A DNA stretch of 64,000 bases from Lentisalinibacter orientalis (GTDB taxonomy: Bacteria; Pseudomonadota; Gammaproteobacteria; Steroidobacterales; Woeseiaceae): assembly GCF_040706535.1 (NCBI RefSeq), contig NZ_JAPDRJ010000004.1, positions 310,001 to 374,000 on the forward strand, read 5' to 3'. The translations under genes were made by a program, and so were the position numbers. Below the pieces are notes generated by a model. The model worked only from the letters and a program-made list of their open reading frames with translations, was not told the origin of the DNA and did no database searches. Shown piece after piece: positions 17,468 to 27,491 of the stretch (within the stretch, counting starts at the first letter, position 1; every line of letters begins with the position of its first letter).

Positions 17468-17472
17468 GACCA

Positions 17473-19128
17473 ATGAGCTACCTCGTCCTGGCGCGCAAAT
17501 GGCGTCCCCGTGCCTTCGGGGACATGGTCGGTCAGCAGCACGTGCTGCAGGCGCTGACGAACGCGCTGGCGAGCGGCCGCCTGCACCATGCCTACCTGTT
17601 CGCCGGCACCCGGGGGGTGGGCAAGACCACCATCGCCCGCATCCTCGCGAAGGCACTGAACTGCGAGCAGGGTGTGGGGCCGGATCCCTGCGGTGAATGC
17701 AGCGCCTGCACCGAGATCGACGAGGGCCGCTTCGTCGATCTGATCGAGGTGGACGCGGCCTCCCGCACCAAGGTGGACGATACCCGCGACCTGCTGGACA
17801 ACGTGCAGTACGCGCCGGCGCGGGGACGCTACAAGGTGTATCTCATCGACGAGGTGCACATGCTCTCCATGCATTCCTTCAACGCGTTGCTGAAGACGCT
17901 GGAGGAGCCGCCGCCGCACGTGAAGTTCCTGCTGGCGACGACGGACCCCCAGAAGCTCCCGGTGACGGTGCTGTCGCGCTGCCTGCAGTTCAACCTGAAG
18001 CGCCTCACGCCGCAGATGATCGGCGAGCACCTGGCGCGGATCTGCGAGGCCGAGCAGGCGGAGGCGGAGCCGGAGGCGCTCGCGCTGATCGCCCGGGCGG
18101 CGGAGGGCAGCGTGCGCGACTCCCTGAGCCTGCTCGACCAGGCCATCGCCTACGGCGGCGGCGCCGTGCGCGAGGACGAGACCCGCGCCATGCTGGGCAC
18201 GGTCGACCGCCAGCACGTGACGGGCCTGCTGGATTCCCTGGCCGCCGTGGACGGCGCGGGGCTGCTCGCCACAGTGGCCGCCATCGACGAGCAATTCCCC
18301 GATTACGCGCGGCTGCTGGACGAGATTGCGGCGGCCCTGCAGCGCATAGCCGTCTACCAGCTGGTGGGCGCGACGGACCTCGAGGAGGCCGACGAGGAGA
18401 TGGTCGCGACCTATGCCGAGCGCTTCACGCCGGACGACGTGCAGCTCTATTATCAGGTCGCCATCACCGGCCGGCGGGATCTGCCGCTGGCGCCGGACCC
18501 CCGTGCCGGGTTCGAGATGACGCTCCTGCGCATGCTCGCCTTCCGGCCCGCCGGTGCCGACGGGCAGGCGTCAGGGGGCGGCCGGCCCGCTGCCCGCTCG
18601 CTCTCGCCGGCGAAGACCGTGTCGGGCGAGCCGGCGGCGCCCGGGCCGGCGAAGGAGCGGAAGGGCGGGAAGCCGCCCGCGCCGGCGCCGAAAAAGCCGG
18701 CGGGTCAGACGCCCGAAGCGGGTCCCCGGCACGCCGGATTCTGGTCGGAACCGGACTGGCATCGTCTGGCGGGCCAGCTCGAGATATCCGGTTCCGTGCG
18801 CCTGCTGGCAGCCAACTGCGCATTCCTGGCCCGGGAGGGCAACGGGGTGCAACTGCAGCTGGACGAGCGCAGCGAGACGCTGCTCACCGAACCCCGGCGG
18901 CGTACGCTGGAGAAGGCCATGGCCGACTACTTCGGCGAGCCGCTCAAGGTGAGCATCCGGGTGGGCGGCGCCGAGGAGACCCCGGTGCAGCGGGAGCGGC
19001 GCCTGGAGGCCGAGCGCCTGGAGGCCGCGAAGAAGGGGCTGGAAGAAGATCCGAACGTGCGCATACTCCAGGACATGTTCGGTGCGGAGCTGCAGCCCGA
19101 CACGGTGCGGCTGAAAGATCAGGACTGA
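17473..19128 (+). CDS. dnaX: DNA polymerase III tau subunit (clamp loader)
   Basis: The 551-residue protein carries a Walker A motif GTRGVGKT at 45-52, a zinc module with cysteines 64, 73, 76 and 79, Walker B LIDEVH, and the LLKTLEEPP and sensor-1 segments of the AAA+ clamp loader. A proline/alanine/lysine-rich linker (about 365-415) leads to a tau-type C-terminal domain that contacts polymerase and DnaB. It is the first protein gene of a dnaX-ybaB-recR operon behind ffs. A G-AAA-AAG heptamer in the linker is reminiscent of the E. coli gamma frameshift, but the -1 frame has no early stop, so a short gamma form is not supported. Confidence 0.97.
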   Translation: MSYLVLARKWRPRAFGDMVGQQHVLQALTNALASGRLHHAYLFAGTRGVGKTTIARILAKALNCEQGVGPDPCGECSACTEIDEGRFVDLIEVDAASRTKVDDTRDLLDNVQYAPARGRYKVYLIDEVHMLSMHSFNALLKTLEEPPPHVKFLLATTDPQKLPVTVLSRCLQFNLKRLTPQMIGEHLARICEAEQAEAEPEALALIARAAEGSVRDSLSLLDQAIAYGGGAVREDETRAMLGTVDRQHVTGLLDSLAAVDGAGLLATVAAIDEQFPDYARLLDEIAAALQRIAVYQLVGATDLEEADEEMVATYAERFTPDDVQLYYQVAITGRRDLPLAPDPRAGFEMTLLRMLAFRPAGADGQASGGGRPAARSLSPAKTVSGEPAAPGPAKERKGGKPPAPAPKKPAGQTPEAGPRHAGFWSEPDWHRLAGQLEISGSVRLLAANCAFLAREGNGVQLQLDERSETLLTEPRRRTLEKAMADYFGEPLKVSIRVGGAEETPVQRERRLEAERLEAAKKGLEEDPNVRILQDMFGAELQPDTVRLKDQD

Positions 19129-19174
19129 CGGACACAAGACGGACACAAGACGGACAATAGCGGAGGCAGAACGA

Positions 19175-19501
19175 ATGAAGGGTGGACTCGGCCAGCTGAT
19201 GAAGCAGGCCCAGCAGATGCAGGAGAAGATGCAGCAGGCTCAGGAGGAGCTGGCGAGCATCGAGGTCACCGGCGAGTCCGGTGCCGGCATGGTGAAGGTC
19301 ATCATGAACTGCCGGCACGAGGTGCGCCGCGTGACGATCGACGACGAGCTGATCGGCGACGACCGGGAGATGCTGGAGGACCTCGTCGCCGCGGCGATGA
19401 ACGATGCCATCCGGCGGGTGGAGGAGACGACCCGGGAGAAGATGTCCGGCCTTACCTCGGGCATGGGCCTGCCGCCCGGGATGAAGCTGCCCTTCGGTTG
19501 A
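19175..19501 (+). CDS. ybaB: Nucleoid-associated protein YbaB/EbfC
   Basis: The 108-residue protein has the family layout: a glutamine/methionine-rich N-terminal helix (LGQLMKQAQQMQEKMQQAQEE), a central beta sheet with the GAGMVKV and RRVTIDDEL strands, and a C-terminal helix followed by a glycine/proline tail. YbaB dimers bind DNA broadly. The gene lies 46 bases after dnaX and 7 bases before recR. The spacer to dnaX carries two and a half copies of a CGGACACAAGA repeat. The ribosome site is GGAGG. Confidence 0.96.
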   Translation: MKGGLGQLMKQAQQMQEKMQQAQEELASIEVTGESGAGMVKVIMNCRHEVRRVTIDDELIGDDREMLEDLVAAAMNDAIRRVEETTREKMSGLTSGMGLPPGMKLPFG

Positions 19502-19508
19502 TCGCAAG

Positions 19509-20111
19509 ATGGTCTACTCGCCACTGCTCGTCCAGCTCATAGAGACGCTCCGCTGTCTGCCCGGCGTCGGGCAGAAGTCGGCGCAGCGCATGGCATTCCA
19601 TTTGCTGGAGCGCGACCCGGACGGGGCCGGCCGGCTGTCGACGGCACTCGCTGAGGCGGTGGCGGGCATCGGCAAGTGCGAACGCTGCCGTATGTTCTCC
19701 GAGGAGCCGGTCTGCCCGGTGTGCCGGGACGCCTCCCGGGACGCAAGCCAGCTCTGCATCGTCGAGATGCCGGCCGACGTCATGGCCATAGAAGACCATA
19801 CCGGTTACCGGGGGCGGTATTTCGTGCTGCTGGGACACCTGTCGCCGCTCGACGGCATCGGCCCGGAGGAGCTGGGTCTGGGCCGCCTCGAGTCCCTGCT
19901 CGAGGAGGGCGACGTGGAGGAGGTCATCATCGCCACCAACCCCACGGTGGAGGGCGATGCCACGGCGCATTATCTGGCCGAACTCGCGGCGCGGCGCGGC
20001 ATCGGGGCCAGCCGCATCGCCCACGGCGTGCCCATTGGCGGCGAGCTGGAATACGTGGACGGGGGCACCCTGTCCCACGCCTTCGCCGGCCGGCGCGCCA
20101 TCGGCGCCTGA
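19509..20111 (+). CDS. recR: Recombination protein RecR
   Basis: The 200-residue protein has the RecR order of domains: an N-terminal helix-hairpin-helix (CLPGVGQKSAQRMAFHLL), a four-cysteine zinc finger (C57, C60, C69, C72), and a Toprim domain (CIVEMPADVMAIE to ATNPTVEGDATAHYL). RecR works with RecF and RecO to load RecA on gapped DNA. It follows ybaB by seven bases and is the last gene of the clamp-loader operon. Nothing is missing compared with the family. Confidence 0.97.
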   Translation: MVYSPLLVQLIETLRCLPGVGQKSAQRMAFHLLERDPDGAGRLSTALAEAVAGIGKCERCRMFSEEPVCPVCRDASRDASQLCIVEMPADVMAIEDHTGYRGRYFVLLGHLSPLDGIGPEELGLGRLESLLEEGDVEEVIIATNPTVEGDATAHYLAELAARRGIGASRIAHGVPIGGELEYVDGGTLSHAFAGRRAIGA

Positions 20112-20155
20112 GCCGGGGGGCGGCCAGGGCCCGGCGAGAGAACGAGGAGGTCGAG

Positions 20156-20518
20156 ATGAGCGACGACAAGAGAGACCCGGACTGCCTGTTCTGCAAGATC
20201 GCGGCCGGTGAGATCCCCGCCGAGCCGGTCTACGAATCCGACACCGTCATCGGTTTCCGGGATATCAATCCGCAGGCGCCGACCCACGTGCTGTTCATCC
20301 CGCGGGAGCACATCCCGACCATCAACGACATCGACCCGGCGCACCACGCGCTGGTGGGCGAGCTCTTCGGTGCCGCGAAGTCCGTGGCGGCCGAGGAGGG
20401 CCATGCCGACGACGGTTACCGGGTGGTCATGAACTGCAACGAGGGCGCCGGCCAGAGCGTCTTCCACATCCATCTGCACCTGCTGGCCGGACGCCGGCTC
20501 GGCTGGCCGCCGGGCTGA
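20156..20518 (+). CDS. hinT: HIT-family nucleotide hydrolase (HinT type)
   Basis: This 120-residue protein carries the histidine triad HIHLH at 104-108 and the upstream CLFCKIAAGEIPAEPVYE and HVLFIPREHI signatures of HinT purine-nucleoside phosphoramidases. It starts 44 bases after recR with a GAGGTCGAG ribosome region and may be co-transcribed with it. HinT-type enzymes hydrolyse AMP-lysine and similar adducts; the in vivo role is poorly defined. Confidence 0.93.
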   Translation: MSDDKRDPDCLFCKIAAGEIPAEPVYESDTVIGFRDINPQAPTHVLFIPREHIPTINDIDPAHHALVGELFGAAKSVAAEEGHADDGYRVVMNCNEGAGQSVFHIHLHLLAGRRLGWPPG

Positions 20519-20527
20519 GGGCGCCGC

Positions 20528-21448
20528 TCAGTAGTCGTCCCGGCGCAGCTGACGGGTGAGGTTCAGCAGCCGCCTGTAGCTCGTGTAGCGCCGCTCGCTG
20601 ATGGCGCCGGATTCCACGGCCGCAAGCACGGCGCAGCCCGGCTCGGCGCGGTGCAGGCAGTCGTTGAACCGGCAGCCGGCCGAGGCGGTCCGGATCTCCC
20701 GGAAGCCGGCGCCCACGTCCACGTCCGCCGCAATATGCGGGGCGAAGTCCCGCACGCCGGGAGAGTCGATCAGCCGTCCGCCGCGGGGCAGGGTGATCAT
20801 CTCCGCGGCCACGGTCGTATGACGGCCTTCCCGCCGCGCCTCCGACACCGCGGCGATACGCTGTCCGGCACCGGGGACGACGGCGTTGATGAGGGAGGAC
20901 TTGCCGACGCCTGACTGGCCCACCAGCATGCTGACGTGCCCGGCCAGCAGCTCCGAGAGCGCGCCGATGCCGACGCCGGCCTCGGCGGAGACCCTCAGCA
21001 CGGGGTAGTCCAGCGCCTCGTAGACGGCCAGCTCCGGGGGCTCGATGTGATCCAGGTCGGTCTTGTTGAAGACGACCGCGGCCTCGATGCCCATCAGCTC
21101 GGCGGCACAGAGGTAGCGGTCGACGATGAAGAAATCGGGCTCCGGCAGCACCGCGGCGGTCACCGCGAGCTGGTCGAGATTCGCGGCCAGCGTCTCGGGC
21201 CGCCCGCGGCTGTCGATGCGGGCCAGCACGTTGTCCCGCGGCCCGACGGCCGTGACCAGCCAGTCCCCCTCGCCCGCGATCGGCGCCGCCTCCACCCGGT
21301 CGCCGCATACCACCCGCAGCCGTTTGCCCTTGGTGCGGGCGGGCAGCTGCCGGCCGTCGGCCGACTCCAGTTCCAGCCGATGGCCGCGGGCCGCGGTGAC
21401 GGTGAGGTGACGGTCCGAAGAACTGTCGTGGGCTCGTTTCTTCGTCAT
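20528..21448 (-). CDS. rsgA: Ribosome small subunit-dependent GTPase A
   Basis: The 306-residue protein shows the circularly permuted GTPase order: G4 NKTD at 128-131, then the P-loop GQSGVGKSS at 177-185, then G3 DSPG at 228-231. An N-terminal OB fold precedes it and a C-terminal zinc knuckle uses C259, C264, H266 and C272. RsgA acts late in 30S maturation. It is convergent with hinT (9 bases apart) and divergent from orn, a common gammaproteobacterial pairing. A TATACT -10 ends six bases before the ATG, and no ribosome site is visible, so the mRNA may be leaderless. Confidence 0.96.
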   Translation of the reverse strand: MTKKRAHDSSSDRHLTVTAARGHRLELESADGRQLPARTKGKRLRVVCGDRVEAAPIAGEGDWLVTAVGPRDNVLARIDSRGRPETLAANLDQLAVTAAVLPEPDFFIVDRYLCAAELMGIEAAVVFNKTDLDHIEPPELAVYEALDYPVLRVSAEAGVGIGALSELLAGHVSMLVGQSGVGKSSLINAVVPGAGQRIAAVSEARREGRHTTVAAEMITLPRGGRLIDSPGVRDFAPHIAADVDVGAGFREIRTASAGCRFNDCLHRAEPGCAVLAAVESGAISERRYTSYRRLLNLTRQLRRDDY

Positions 21449-21454
21449 GGCCGA

Positions 21455-21460
21455 AGTATA
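21455..21460 (-). promoter_or_regulatory. Probable -10 of rsgA giving a leaderless transcript
   Basis: TATACT reads toward rsgA and leaves six bases before the ATG at 21448, which is the normal distance from a -10 to the transcription start. Transcription would begin at or next to the start codon. No good -35 is evident. Confidence 0.5.
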
Positions 21461-21490
21461 GGCCGTGCGGTCCGGCCGCGTGCGCCCCTC

Positions 21491-21499
21491 TGCTACACT
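21491..21499 (+). promoter_or_regulatory. Extended -10 promoter of orn
   Basis: TGC-TACACT is a good extended -10 element 30 bases upstream of the orn ATG. A CGGAGCC ribosome region lies between. The promoter is divergent from that of rsgA, 31 bases away. Confidence 0.55.
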
Positions 21500-21528
21500 G
21501 CCGGCAGTTTTGCGGCACGGCGGAGCCT

Positions 21529-22110
21529 ATGACGGACGAGAGAATGGCAGGGAAGGGCCGGGGCAATCTGATCTGGATCGATCTGGAGATGACGGGCCTC
21601 GATACGGTGAACGACCAGATCATCGAGATCGCCACCATAGTCACGGACACGGACCTCAACGAGATTGCCGAAGGCCCGGTGCTGGCCATCCACCAGCCCG
21701 ACGAGGTGATGGCGCGCATGGACGAATGGAACCGCACCCAGCACGGCGGCTCCGGGCTCACGCAGCGGGTGGCGGAGAGCCGGGTGACCGAAGCCCAGGC
21801 CGAGCAGGCGACGCTCGCCTTCCTGCGTCAGCACGTCGAGGCGGGCACCTCGCCGATGTGCGGCAACAGCATCTGCCAGGACCGGCGTTTCCTCGCCCGC
21901 TGCATGCCCGAGCTGGAGGCGTTCTTCCATTACCGCAACCTGGACGTGAGCACGCTGAAGATACTGGCCGGCCTGTGGGCGCCGCCGGTCGCCGCCGGCT
22001 TCCAGAAGGAATCCAGCCACCGCGCGCTCGACGATATCCGGGACTCCATTGCGGAGCTGCGCCATTACCGGGAGCACCTGTTCTCCGTGGCGGCGATGCA
22101 GACCGGCTGA
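21529..22110 (+). CDS. orn: Oligoribonuclease
   Basis: This 193-residue DEDDh exonuclease has ExoI WIDLEMTGLD (catalytic D18 and E20), ExoII around GNSICQDRRFL, and ExoIII HRALDDIRDSI with the general-base histidine. Orn degrades two- to five-nucleotide RNAs, including pGpG from c-di-GMP breakdown, which gives it a functional link to EAL-type signalling. The start is ATG 21529; an in-frame ATG at 21544 is also possible and would drop five residues. It is six bases upstream of a DUF938 gene. Confidence 0.96.
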   Translation: MTDERMAGKGRGNLIWIDLEMTGLDTVNDQIIEIATIVTDTDLNEIAEGPVLAIHQPDEVMARMDEWNRTQHGGSGLTQRVAESRVTEAQAEQATLAFLRQHVEAGTSPMCGNSICQDRRFLARCMPELEAFFHYRNLDVSTLKILAGLWAPPVAAGFQKESSHRALDDIRDSIAELRHYREHLFSVAAMQTG

Positions 22111-22116
22111 CACCGC

Positions 22117-22725
22117 ATGACCGTGGAACCCCCGTTCTCGCCGGCCGCGGAGCGTAACCGCCGGCCGATCCTCTCGGTATTGCGCCGCCACCTCGCACCC
22201 GGCTGCCGCGTGCTGGAGATAGGCGCCGGCACCGGCCAGCACGCTCGCTTTTTCGCCGCCGAACTGCCGGAGGTCCGCTGGCAGACCAGCGACATGGCGC
22301 CCAACCTGCCGTCGCTGGCCGCCGGCCTGCAGACGCCCCACGCACCGCCGCTGCCGCCGCCCGTGGCCCTGGATGTATTGCGGGACGACTGGCCGGACGG
22401 CCCTTTCGATGCCGTCTACGCCGCCAACACGGCCCATATCATGAGCTGGCCGGCGGTCTGCGCCATGCTGGCGGGCGCCGCCCGCGTGCTGCGGCCGGAC
22501 GGTCTGCTGCTGATCTACGGCCCGTTCTCACGGGGCGGCCGCCATACCAGCGAGAGCAACCGGCGCTTCCACCGGCAGCTGCGGGGCAGGGACCCTGCCA
22601 TGGGTATCCGGGACCTCGACGACGTGGACGCCGAGGCTGCCGGGCACGGGCTGGAGCGGGAGGCCGAATACGCGATGCCGGCCAATAATCTGCTGCTGGT
22701 CTGGCGCCGGGCCGCGGCAGGCTGA
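22117..22725 (+). CDS. DUF938 SAM-dependent methyltransferase
   Basis: The 202-residue protein has a class I methyltransferase fold with motif I LEIGAGTGQHA at about residues 37-47 and the DUF938 hallmarks ERNRRPIL near the N-terminus, ANTAHIMSW in the middle and IYGPFSRGGRHTSESN in the C-terminal half. The family is widespread and uncharacterised; its substrate is unknown. It follows orn by six bases and is probably co-transcribed. Confidence 0.88.
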   Translation: MTVEPPFSPAAERNRRPILSVLRRHLAPGCRVLEIGAGTGQHARFFAAELPEVRWQTSDMAPNLPSLAAGLQTPHAPPLPPPVALDVLRDDWPDGPFDAVYAANTAHIMSWPAVCAMLAGAARVLRPDGLLLIYGPFSRGGRHTSESNRRFHRQLRGRDPAMGIRDLDDVDAEAAGHGLEREAEYAMPANNLLLVWRRAAAG

Positions 22726-22804
22726 TCCGCTGCGCGACCGCTGGCACCGCGTCCGGGCTTGCTTTATAGTCGGCCCTGATGCTCCCGGTCGGGGGCAATT
22801 CGAC

Positions 22805-23506
22805 TTGGGTTTCAGGAACTTGAATACACTCCTTAACAAGATGCCTTTCTTGGCGGCGCTGCTGCTTGCGCTGCTGGCACAGAGCGTCGCGGCGCAGACG
22901 CGCTACGTCTCCGACGAGTTCGAGATCACGCTGAGGACGGGGCCGAGTACGGCGAACCAGATCATCCGCATGCTGGAGAGCGGCACCCAGCTCGAGATGC
23001 TGGAGCAGGACCCGGACAGCGGCTACACGCGCGTGCGCACGCTCGGCGGGACCGAAGGCTGGGTGATCAGCCGTTATCTCATGGCGGAACCGGCGGCGCG
23101 GGATCAGCTCGCCGACATGCGTCAACGGCTGGAGACGATCCGCAATCAGAGCGGCGACCTCGGCGCGCAGCTGGACGACCTCACCCGCGCCAAGCAGGAG
23201 GCCGAGGCGCGCATCCGGACGCTCGAGGCCGAGAACAAGCAGCTCGAGGCGGAGCTCGCGGAGATTCGTCGGACGGCCTCCAACGTGCTCGGCATCAATG
23301 CGGAGAACAACGCGCTGCGCGAGCAGCTCTCCACGGCGGAGGTGCAGATCGCCGCCCTGCAGCAGGAGAACGGGGAGCTTGCCAGCCGGCGCAACCGGGA
23401 CTGGTTCATCGCCGGTGCCGCCGTGCTGCTGGCCGGCGTGCTGGTGGGCATCATCGTGCCCAGGATCCGCTGGCGCAAGCGCTCGCGCTGGAGCGACAGC
23501 TTCTGA
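22805..23506 (+). CDS. SH3-domain and coiled-coil envelope protein (YgiM / TIGR04211 type)
   Basis: The product has a signal peptide (hydrophobic FLAALLLALLAQSVAA, cleaved before QTRYVSDEF), a bacterial SH3 domain (about residues 32-95 from the longest start, with LRTGPS and GTEGWVISRYL), a long coiled coil (about 98-195) and a C-terminal membrane helix (IAGAAVLLAGVLVGIIV) followed by basic residues. The YgiM family is exposed to the periplasm and tied to envelope or phosphate biology. The start is uncertain: TTG 22805 (GGGGG 9 bases upstream), TTG 22820 or ATG 22841; the last lacks the positive charge expected before a signal sequence. A TATAGT -10-like box lies near 22765. Confidence 0.85.
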   Translation: MGFRNLNTLLNKMPFLAALLLALLAQSVAAQTRYVSDEFEITLRTGPSTANQIIRMLESGTQLEMLEQDPDSGYTRVRTLGGTEGWVISRYLMAEPAARDQLADMRQRLETIRNQSGDLGAQLDDLTRAKQEAEARIRTLEAENKQLEAELAEIRRTASNVLGINAENNALREQLSTAEVQIAALQQENGELASRRNRDWFIAGAAVLLAGVLVGIIVPRIRWRKRSRWSDSF

Positions 23507-23521
23507 GGATTGTGGCCGGCG

Positions 23522-25885
<2,364 letters not shown>

Positions 25886-25965
25886 AGTCGACTCCCTTGT
25901 GTTATCGACCCGAACGTGCACAATCCAACGACGCTCGCTACGGACCTCGCGCCGCGGATCGAACC

Positions 25966-26790
25966 ATGGGCCAAAGAACCGTCTTTTTTCTGTCCGACCA
26001 GACCGGTGTCACGGCCGAGACACTGGGTCACAGCCTGCTCACCCAATTCGACAGCCAGGATTTCCGGCAGGTGACTTTGCCATTTATCGACAATGATGAC
26101 AAGGCACTGGCTGCGCTGAAAAAAATCAACGATTCCGCCCGCCGTGACGGCATTCGGCCGATCGTATTCAGCACTCTCGTACACGATAATCTGCGCCGCA
26201 TCATACAGGGTTCGGAAGGCCTGTATCTCGATATTTTCGACGCCTTCCTCGGCGACCTGGAGGAGGAGCTGCAGCAGGAATCGTCCCATTCGGCGGGCAT
26301 GGCCCACGGCGTTTCCGATCCCAACGTCTACATGAAACGCATCGAGGCGACCAACTTCGCGCTCGCCAACGACGACGGCGCGACGGTGCGCAACTACGAG
26401 CAGGCCGACGTGATCCTGGTCGGCGTATCGCGCTCAGGCAAGACGCCCACCTGCCTGTATCTCGCCCTCCAGTATGGCGTGTTCGCGGCCAATTTCCCCC
26501 TCACCGAGGAGGAATTCGAGAGCGGCGAGCTGCCCGCGACGCTGCTGAAGCACCGCGGCAAGCTGTTCGGGCTGACCATCGCCCCGGCGCGGCTGCAGCA
26601 GATCCGCCGCGAGCGCCGCTCACGTGGCCGCTATTCCAGCGCACAGCAGGTGCGCTACGAGCTGCGGGAGGCGGAGAAGCTCTTCCGCCGCTACAACATT
26701 CCCCACATCGACACCACCGAATTCTCCATCGAGGAGATCTCCAGCCGCATCCTCGACAGCACCGGACTGGAACGGCGCACGCGTCCCTGA
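25966..26790 (+). CDS. ppsR: PEP synthase regulatory protein (bifunctional kinase/pyrophosphorylase)
   Basis: The 274-residue DUF299 protein has a P-loop GVSRSGKTPT at about 153-162 and begins with VFFLSDQTGVTAETLG, as in PpsR. It phosphorylates a threonine of PpsA using ADP when the enzyme carries phospho-histidine, and removes the phosphate with Pi. Being divergent from ppsA with about 80 bases between starts is the usual arrangement. ATG 25966 is chosen because homology begins there; upstream codons look non-coding. Confidence 0.95.
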   Translation: MGQRTVFFLSDQTGVTAETLGHSLLTQFDSQDFRQVTLPFIDNDDKALAALKKINDSARRDGIRPIVFSTLVHDNLRRIIQGSEGLYLDIFDAFLGDLEEELQQESSHSAGMAHGVSDPNVYMKRIEATNFALANDDGATVRNYEQADVILVGVSRSGKTPTCLYLALQYGVFAANFPLTEEEFESGELPATLLKHRGKLFGLTIAPARLQQIRRERRSRGRYSSAQQVRYELREAEKLFRRYNIPHIDTTEFSIEEISSRILDSTGLERRTRP

Positions 26791-26866
26791 AGCACGCCTC
26801 GCGCCACACGTAAACCTTGATTTTTACGGTCTTTTCTGGGCGGGCAGGAGTCCGCCTGCCGTGTGC

Positions 26867-26872
26867 TATATT
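26867..26872 (+). promoter_or_regulatory. Extended -10 giving a probable leaderless DUF1249 mRNA
   Basis: TGC-TATATT (26864-26872) ends six bases before the ATG at 26879, so transcription should start at the initiation codon. No ribosome site lies between. Upstream, GGCAGG and CCTGCC form a small inverted repeat (26845-26860). Confidence 0.55.
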
Positions 26873-26878
26873 CCGCCC

Positions 26879-27334
26879 ATGATCGCCGACAGCCTCATCC
26901 TGCCGCAGACCGTCGTGCGGCCGCGCAGCTTCGCGGGCCTGATGACGCTCTACGAGAGCAACTACCTGCGACTGCTGCGCATGGCGCCGGCGCTGCGCGC
27001 CATGAAAGGCGGCCACGTCTCCCGGGTCGGCGGCGACTGCGACCTGCACCTGAGCGTGCTGGAACGCACGCCCTATACCTCGACGCTCGCCATGACCTAC
27101 CGCTTCGAGGAGGCGGGCGGCAGCGTCGCCGATCCCGATCTCACGGTACGGGTGTACTTCGACGGCTGCCTGGCAGAGGCCATGCATCTCGCCGACCAGC
27201 ACCATCACGAGCTGTTCCGGCGCCTCGCCAGCCAATTCCGCCGCGAACTCGACAGCCGCTGGGCGCGTAACGTCATGCTGAACAAGTGGCTGGAATACTG
27301 CCTCGACCGGGGTCACGCGTTCCCCGCCGACTGA
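26879..27334 (+). CDS. DUF1249 (YqiB-like) protein
   Basis: The 151-residue protein matches the DUF1249 family: SFAGLMTLYESNYLRLLRM at the N-terminus, DLHLSVLERTPYTSTLAMTYRF in the middle, and MLNKWLEYCLDRGHAF at the C-terminus. The family occurs in gammaproteobacteria, has no known function and has no membrane segment or catalytic motif that I can see. The start codon follows an extended -10 at a distance that implies a leaderless transcript. Confidence 0.88.
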   Translation: MIADSLILPQTVVRPRSFAGLMTLYESNYLRLLRMAPALRAMKGGHVSRVGGDCDLHLSVLERTPYTSTLAMTYRFEEAGGSVADPDLTVRVYFDGCLAEAMHLADQHHHELFRRLASQFRRELDSRWARNVMLNKWLEYCLDRGHAFPAD

Positions 27335-27491
27335 CCGCCGCCGCCCCGCCGCGTGAGCGGCGCTGCCCGCCTCCGAAAGTGTCGATCCGGTCATGGTACC
27401 GCCGCGAGGATGGTGCCAGCATGCGCCCTATCGGAACGGTCCCCGCTCCCCGAACGGAGGTGCGGGTCCCGATTATGTCAAGGGCCCGGCT

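Noticed and set aside
18688..18700. G-AAA-AAG slippery heptamer in the dnaX linker, as in the E. coli gamma/tau frameshift
   Set aside because: After a -1 shift the frame stays open for over 400 bases to near the end of the gene, so no short gamma subunit would result.
20427..21761. Long minus-strand frame overlapping rsgA and orn
   Set aside because: Its translation is low-complexity Arg/Gly/Pro sequence in the shadow of two certain genes.
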